In this document: one piece after another, positions 5,801 through 8,943 of the stretch
How positions within the stretch are numbered: position 1 is the stretch's first letter
Layout of the letters: every line of letters starts with the position of its first letter
From: Methanomassiliicoccus sp.
Lineage (GTDB): Archaea > Thermoplasmatota > Thermoplasmata > Methanomassiliicoccales > JACIVX01
Direction of reading: 5' to 3'
NCBI GenBank assembly: GCA_020725985.1
Contig: DYTM01000019.1
Location: 2,896-11,838, forward strand
Length of the DNA stretch: 8,943 nt
Notes under the pieces: generated by a model
Databases searched by the model: none
Told to the model about the DNA's origin: nothing
The model's input: the letters and a program-made list of their open reading frames with translations, nothing else
Made by a program: the position numbers and the translations under genes

Positions 5801-6267
5801 CAGCGGCGGACCTCCTCGGAATCCCTCTCCACCTGGGCCGCCATGTCCCTCCGGTATTTGACAAGCCGCTTCTGGATGCTCGGGTTCGATAGAGAGAGCA
5901 TCTCGAGCGCCAGGAGCGCGGCGTTATCACCCCGGTCGAGCCCGACAGCCGCCACCGGGATACCCGGGGGCATCTGGACGATCGAAAGGATCGAGTCGAT
6001 GTTGACCTTCCCGCTCACCGGCACGCCTATGACAGGTCTCGTCGTCAGGGCAGCGATCGTACCTGGTAGCGCCGCCGCCAGCCCGGCGACCGCGATGAAC
6101 ACCTTCGCATCGCTTCCCTCTATGATTCCCTTCACCCTCTCGGGCGTTCGGTGGGCTGACGCGACGACGATCTCAGTGCTCACGCCGAACTCTCGCAGCA
6201 CCCCGACGGCTTTCTCGCCGATCGGGAGGTCGCTCTTGCTTCCCAGCACGACCAGGACTTCGGGCAT
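5800..6267 (-). CDS. purE: 5-(carboxyamino)imidazole ribonucleotide mutase (PurE)
   Basis: This 155-aa PurE converts N5-CAIR to CAIR (class I), or carboxylates AIR directly (class II), in de novo purine synthesis. The phosphate-binding G-S-K-S-D is at residues 9-13 and the active-site S-A-H-R-T-P at 37-42. A-V-A-G-L-A-A-A-L-P-G and G-V-P-V-S-G follow, with D-N-A-A-L-L-A-L-E-M-L near the C-terminus. The SAHRTP form is the one I associate with class I enzymes, which need PurK. No purK lies in this window, so the class is an inference. Length is normal for a single-domain PurE. It heads an operon with guaAB through a one-base TGATG overlap, joining an early step of IMP synthesis with the last step to GMP. 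The start is supported by the box A at 6291-6298. Confidence 0.95.
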   Translation of the reverse strand: MPEVLVVLGSKSDLPIGEKAVGVLREFGVSTEIVVASAHRTPERVKGIIEGSDAKVFIAVAGLAAALPGTIAALTTRPVIGVPVSGKVNIDSILSIVQMPPGIPVAAVGLDRGDNAALLALEMLSLSNPSIQKRLVKYRRDMAAQVERDSEEVRR

Positions 6268-6290
6268 TACGCCTCTGACGAGATTATCAG

Positions 6291-6298
6291 AATAAAAG
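6291..6298 (-). promoter_or_regulatory. Box A promoter of purE-guaAB
   Basis: On the minus strand this reads CTTTTATT, centred about 27 bases before the purE ATG. Transcription should start next to the start codon, and no Shine-Dalgarno is visible. A weak dyad, TCTGA-N8-TCAGA (6274-6291), lies between box A and the start codon. Confidence 0.55.
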
Positions 6299-6308
6299 TA
6301 TTTCGTAG

Positions 6309-6330
6309 ATGAAGAAATGAGAAAGGAGCA
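6309..6330 (-). terminator. T/C-rich candidate terminator after the membrane-protein gene
   Basis: Minus-strand sequence downstream of the stop at 6356 is rich in T and C, with several TTT blocks, just before the purE box A. This fits an archaeal T-tract terminator for the 6356-6909 operon, though no strong continuous T-run is present. Confidence 0.3.
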
Positions 6331-6355
6331 AACGATATGGAAAGGGTTTCGGGCA

Positions 6356-6649
6356 CTAGGACTTCATGATCGCCAGGAGGAAGGCCCCGATGGCGATCAG
6401 AGCACCGATGACCGCGGCGAGTATGTTCACGAACGCCGTCCAGACAACGTCCCCGACCCAGACGTTGACCGCGTCCGTGAATCCGGCGAGGTATACCCAG
6501 ATGATCCCCACAAGGAGGCCGATGACCAGCAATACCACGCCTATCGTTCTGCTCTTCCCGCTTCCGAAATAGGCCGTGAACGCCCCGGCCAGGATCATGA
6601 ACAAGCCGAATGTCAGCAAGAGTACCGTCAGGAAACCTTCCCAGTCCAT
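6356..6649 (-). CDS. Small three-helix membrane protein of unknown function
   Basis: This 97-aa protein is dominated by three hydrophobic stretches at about residues 6-28, 35-55 and 70-93. A basic G-S-G-K-S-R turn at 29-34 separates the first two. The basic turn suggests that the first loop faces the cytoplasm. No enzymatic motif is visible and I do not recognise the family. The ATG at 6647-6649 is preceded by GGTGA, a match to the archaeal anti-Shine-Dalgarno, as expected for a downstream operon gene. It follows the RAM-domain gene after 26 bases, so the two are probably co-transcribed. Whether the RAM protein controls or senses for it is not known. Confidence 0.78.
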   Translation of the reverse strand: MDWEGFLTVLLLTFGLFMILAGAFTAYFGSGKSRTIGVVLLVIGLLVGIIWVYLAGFTDAVNVWVGDVVWTAFVNILAAVIGALIAIGAFLLAIMKS

Positions 6650-6675
6650 CTTCTCACCTTTGTGTCATATCTCCT

Positions 6676-6909
6676 TCAGAACTTGATGCCTGTCAGTGTC
6701 TTGGTGTCGATGACTCCGGGGATCGATCGGATCTTGTCCACGACGACCTGCCCCAAGAGGTTGAAGTCCTCTGCCTCGATCTTCGCTATCAGGTCGTATT
6801 CTCCGAACAGCGGATGCAGCTCAACCACCTCCTTCACCTTGAGGAGCTCGTTGTACACCTCGTGCTCCTTTGCGGGCGCGGTGCTAATCAGGACAAACCC
6901 CACAGCCAT
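6676..6909 (-). CDS. Stand-alone Lrp/AsnC-type RAM (ligand-binding) domain protein
   Basis: This 77-aa protein consists only of the Lrp/AsnC C-terminal ligand-binding domain (RAM, beta-alpha-beta-beta-alpha-beta). It opens with a strand M-A-V-G-F-V-L-I, then a helix at ~14-28, then the typical G-E-Y-D-L (36-40) turn, a second helix at ~47-60, and a last strand at I-D-T-K-T-L-T. There is no helix-turn-helix, so it cannot bind DNA alone. Family members of this size bind amino acids or other small effectors, form oligomers and can pair with full Lrp proteins. The ATG is preceded by GGTGA, so a leader of at least 12 bases is expected. It is the first gene of a pair with the three-helix membrane protein. 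Confidence 0.9.
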   Translation of the reverse strand: MAVGFVLISTAPAKEHEVYNELLKVKEVVELHPLFGEYDLIAKIEAEDFNLLGQVVVDKIRSIPGVIDTKTLTGIKF

Positions 6910-6931
6910 ACATTCACCTAAACCCCCATTA

Positions 6932-6972
6932 CAGTTTATCCAGTCTTAAACCTTTCGCTTTCCAATTATATC
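6932..6972 (-). promoter_or_regulatory. AT-rich promoter region of the RAM-domain gene
   Basis: The stretch between pfkB and the RAM gene is unusually AT-rich for this window. Minus-strand candidates for box A are GTTTAAGA (6944-6951) and GATATAATT (6964-6972). The first gives a predicted start near 6922 with a leader long enough to hold the GGTGA at about 6914-6918, and is preferred. Several alternatives remain. Confidence 0.4.
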
Positions 6973-7013
6973 TACACATGATTATTTTTAGTACGGGGGG
7001 ATGGCTGGCTCGC

Positions 7014-7943
7014 CTATCTGGAAATCTCTCGCAGCGGCCCCTTCCCTCTCTCCATCACTTCCTCCCAGGAGGGGATCCTGGTCACGGATCCCATCGCCTC
7101 CACCGCGAAGGAGGCAGCTGCGCTTCCGATGACCGCACATTCCCTGAGTGAGTAGCCCCGATACCGCCCCGCGTAGAAGCCGGCCCGAAACGCGTCTCCG
7201 GCGCCGGTCGTGTCCACTACCTTCTGCGGAACGATCGCGGGCACCCTGCTTCTCTCTCCCCGCTGATAGACGACGCTGCCCCTCGGTCCCCTCGTGTTCA
7301 CGAAGACCTTGACCATGTCCAGCAGCATCTCTGGTCTCGAAGCGCCGAGATACCTCATGGCGGTCCGGAGTTCGCTCTCGTTCGCGAAGAACGCGTCGCA
7401 CATCCGCAGGGCCCTGCCGAAGGTCTCGGCGCTCCAAACGTTATGGAGCTCCTGAGCGGGATCGAAGGAGAGGTACTTCCCCATCCCGCGGCATTCCTCC
7501 ATCACCCGGAGGTAGTAGCCCGGCCTACCAGTGCAGATGTGGACGACCTCGGCCTCCTTGGCCGACCTGAGCCTCGGCTCGAAGTCCTCCATGCGGGCCA
7601 TCGGACCTTGATAGACATACGCTATTTGATCGTTCGACGCGTTGGAGACTATCCAGACTGTGGGAGTCTCGAACCCAGGGACCTCGACTAGGTCCCTCAG
7701 GTCCACGCCGCAGCCGAGGAGGAACCGTCGGAAATCCTCCGGGAAGTCCTCCCCGACGAAGGAGCACAGGGCCGTCGGTACTCCGAGAGAGGCCGCCACC
7801 GCAGCCATGTTCGCACCCGTTCCTCCGAAGAACCTTCGCTTCTCCGACACGTCGATCGAAGTGTTCGGCCTCGGGAACCGTTCCAGGCAGAGGATGTAAT
7901 CGAGAGCGGTGTGACCGTAGACGCAGAGGTACGGACGGGGCAT
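7014..7943 (-). CDS. PfkB-family carbohydrate/nucleoside kinase, coupled to ahcY
   Basis: This is a 309-aa ribokinase/PfkB-fold kinase. The N-terminal signature F-G-G-T-G-A-N is at residues 39-45. The metal-linked N-E-S-E is at 188-191. The ATP/anion-hole signature D-T-T-G-A-G-D is at 244-250, with Asp250 as the expected catalytic base. Length is normal. The frame opens further upstream inside ahcY, but the ATG at 7941-7943 is right: it begins at the first core strand and overlaps the ahcY stop as TGATG. PfkB members phosphorylate sugars or nucleosides, and sequence alone does not fix the substrate. Coupling to ahcY, whose product is a nucleoside, makes adenosine (or inosine) a reasonable candidate; archaeal PfkB nucleoside kinases such as that of Methanocaldococcus are known. 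A ribokinase-like sugar kinase is the alternative. Confidence 0.9.
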   Translation of the reverse strand: MPRPYLCVYGHTALDYILCLERFPRPNTSIDVSEKRRFFGGTGANMAAVAASLGVPTALCSFVGEDFPEDFRRFLLGCGVDLRDLVEVPGFETPTVWIVSNASNDQIAYVYQGPMARMEDFEPRLRSAKEAEVVHICTGRPGYYLRVMEECRGMGKYLSFDPAQELHNVWSAETFGRALRMCDAFFANESELRTAMRYLGASRPEMLLDMVKVFVNTRGPRGSVVYQRGERSRVPAIVPQKVVDTTGAGDAFRAGFYAGRYRGYSLRECAVIGSAAASFAVEAMGSVTRIPSWEEVMERGKGPLREISR

Positions 7944-8943
7944 CAGGTCCCCTCTTCCCATCCCGAAAAGTACTTTCTCTGCTCCTCGGTGAGCGTGTCG
8001 ATCCTGACCCCGATGGCCCTCAGCTTGAGACGGGCCACCTCGTCGTCGATCGCCTTCGGGACGTCGTGAACGACCGGATCCATCTCGTCGTGGTGGAGGA
8101 CAAGGTGCTCGAGGCTCAGAGCCTGGATCGAGAAGCTCATGTCCATTATCTCGACGGGGTGGCCTTGCCCGGCGCCGAGGTTCATCAGCCTCCCTTCGCA
8201 CAGCAGGAAGACCTTCCTTCCGTCCGGAAGGGTGTACCGGTCGACGAACTCCCTCGCCTTGACTGGCTTGCCAGCGTATTCCTCCAAAGCCTGCTTCGAG
8301 ATCTCGTTGTCGAAGTGTCCGGAGTTTCCGAGCACGCATCCGTCCTTCAGGACGTCGAGATGCTCCTTCCTTATCACGTCCTTGCAGCCGGTCGCGGAGA
8401 TGATCATGTCCGCCTCCCTCGCGGCCTTGACCATCGGCATCACCTCGAAGCCGTCCATGACCGCCTCGATCGCCCTGACTGGATCAACCTCCGTGACAAT
8501 GACCTGGGCCCCGAGCCCCTTGGCCCGCATGGCGATCCCCCTCCCGCACCAGCCGTAGCCCGCGACGACGAGCTTCTTCCCCGCGACGAGGAGGTTCGTC
8601 GCGGTCATCCAGCCGTCGAAGGTCGACTGGCCGGTCCCGTACCTGTTGTCGAAGAGGTACTTCATGTGGGCGTCGTTGACCGATATGACGGGGAAGTTGA
8701 GCTTCCCGTGGGCCGCCATCGCCTTGAGGCGCACCACGCCGGTCGTCGTCTCCTCGTTCCCGCCCTTCACCTTTCCGAGGAGGGCTCTTCTCTTCGTGTG
8801 CACCAGGGTGATGAGGTCCGCGCCGTCATCGATAAGGAAGTCCGGTCGGAGGTCAAGGACGGCGTTGAGGTTGTCATAGTACTCCTTCGTCGTCTCCCAC
8901 TTCTTCGCGTAGACCTCGAGGCCATGCCATTCCTTGAGAGCGA
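7943..8943 (-). CDS. ahcY: Adenosylhomocysteinase, 5' end beyond window
   Basis: This enzyme reversibly hydrolyses S-adenosylhomocysteine to homocysteine and a nucleoside, clearing the inhibitory product of methyltransferases. The frame is open to the right edge; about 333 residues are present and roughly the first 90-100 are missing. An apparent start at 8803 is only an internal GTG, since clear family sequence lies upstream of it (F-L-I-D-D-G-A-D-L). Seen in order are E-E-T-T-T-G-V, N-D-A-H-M-K-Y-L-F-D-N, Y-G-T-G-Q-S-T, the NAD-binding G-Y-G-W-C-G-R-G, S-A-T-G-C-K-D-V, G-N-S-G-H-F-D-N-E-I and R-L-M-N-L-G-A-G-Q-G-H-P. It ends L-T-E-E-Q-R-K-Y-F-S-G-W-E-E, the short archaeal/Thermotoga-like terminus without the K-x-x-x-Y-R-Y tail of animal enzymes. 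Residues that read the purine base lie mostly in the missing N-terminus, so adenosine versus inosine specificity cannot be called. Confidence 0.96.
   Translation of the reverse strand, partial: ALKEWHGLEVYAKKWETTKEYYDNLNAVLDLRPDFLIDDGADLITLVHTKRRALLGKVKGGNEETTTGVVRLKAMAAHGKLNFPVISVNDAHMKYLFDNRYGTGQSTFDGWMTATNLLVAGKKLVVAGYGWCGRGIAMRAKGLGAQVIVTEVDPVRAIEAVMDGFEVMPMVKAAREADMIISATGCKDVIRKEHLDVLKDGCVLGNSGHFDNEISKQALEEYAGKPVKAREFVDRYTLPDGRKVFLLCEGRLMNLGAGQGHPVEIMDMSFSIQALSLEHLVLHHDEMDPVVHDVPKAIDDEVARLKLRAIGVRIDTLTEEQRKYFSGWEEGT

Noticed and set aside
6274..6291. TCTGA-N8-TCAGA dyad between the purE box A and start codon as a repressor site
   Set aside because: The half-sites are only five bases long and could occur by chance. 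It is mentioned with the promoter but not called as a feature.
4817..6295. A 492-codon open frame on the plus strand opposite guaAB and purE
   Set aside because: It lies antisense to two certain genes, is rich in Arg, Pro, Asp and His as expected from the complement of GC-rich codons, and has no recognisable domain.
7944..8339. Upstream extension of the PfkB kinase frame to 8339
   Set aside because: It overlaps the strongly conserved end of ahcY and is Arg/Gly/Pro-rich. The ATG at 7943 in the TGATG overlap aligns with the family start.
1..8943. CRISPR arrays, insertion sequences, tRNA or rRNA genes, defence or toxin-antitoxin systems
   Set aside because: No regularly spaced direct repeats, transposase sequence, terminal repeats or RNA gene signatures were seen. 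Nearly all the sequence is accounted for by housekeeping-type genes.

Overview
The window looks like part of the chromosome of a euryarchaeon. GC content is moderately high, apart from short AT-rich promoter stretches. The main evidence is an archaeal two-subunit GMP synthase (separate amidotransferase and ATP-pyrophosphatase genes), a DUF131/TIGR00304-type membrane protein, a Mut7-C-type RNase end, a stand-alone Lrp/AsnC RAM domain, and archaeal box A promoters that often sit 26-29 bases before the start codon (leaderless or nearly leaderless mRNAs). A Thermoplasmata-like lineage is my best guess, but no marker gene here settles it.

Layout. Positions 1-205 (+) hold the 3' end of a Mut7-C RNase-domain gene. 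It converges with an unassigned protein of about 310 aa on the minus strand (231-1160). That gene diverges from an unassigned 426-aa protein (1377-2657, +) whose short leader contains a perfect 10-bp inverted repeat. A small DUF131-like membrane protein follows (2779-3192, +). It meets tail to tail, with overlap, a 70-aa charged protein (3184-3396, -) that is translationally coupled to guaAA (3393-3968, -). Between guaAA and guaAB lies a HAD-family hydrolase on the opposite strand (4117-4851, +). It shares a divergent intergenic region containing a 20-bp near-perfect palindrome with guaAA, and ends one base from the guaAB stop. purE and guaAB (minus) form an operon with a TGATG stop/start overlap. 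Next comes a two-gene minus operon: a RAM-domain protein and a three-helix membrane protein (6356-6909). The window ends with ahcY (5' truncated by the window edge) and a PfkB kinase, again joined by a TGATG overlap (7014-8943, -).

How they work together. The recognisable metabolic genes centre on purines. PurE makes CAIR in de novo IMP synthesis. GuaAA and GuaAB make GMP from XMP. AhcY splits S-adenosylhomocysteine, releasing a purine nucleoside. The coupled PfkB kinase may phosphorylate that nucleoside, which would pull the reversible AhcY reaction forward and return the base to the nucleotide pool. The HAD protein between the GMP synthase subunits could act on a phosphorylated metabolite, but its substrate cannot be read from sequence.

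I did not see CRISPR arrays, insertion sequences, tRNA/rRNA genes or an obvious defence system. The most distinctive items are the two dyad elements (1328-1360 and 4041-4060), the unassigned 426-aa protein, the small gene coupled to guaAA, and the ahcY-kinase coupling. No gene-free stretch exceeds 300 bases.
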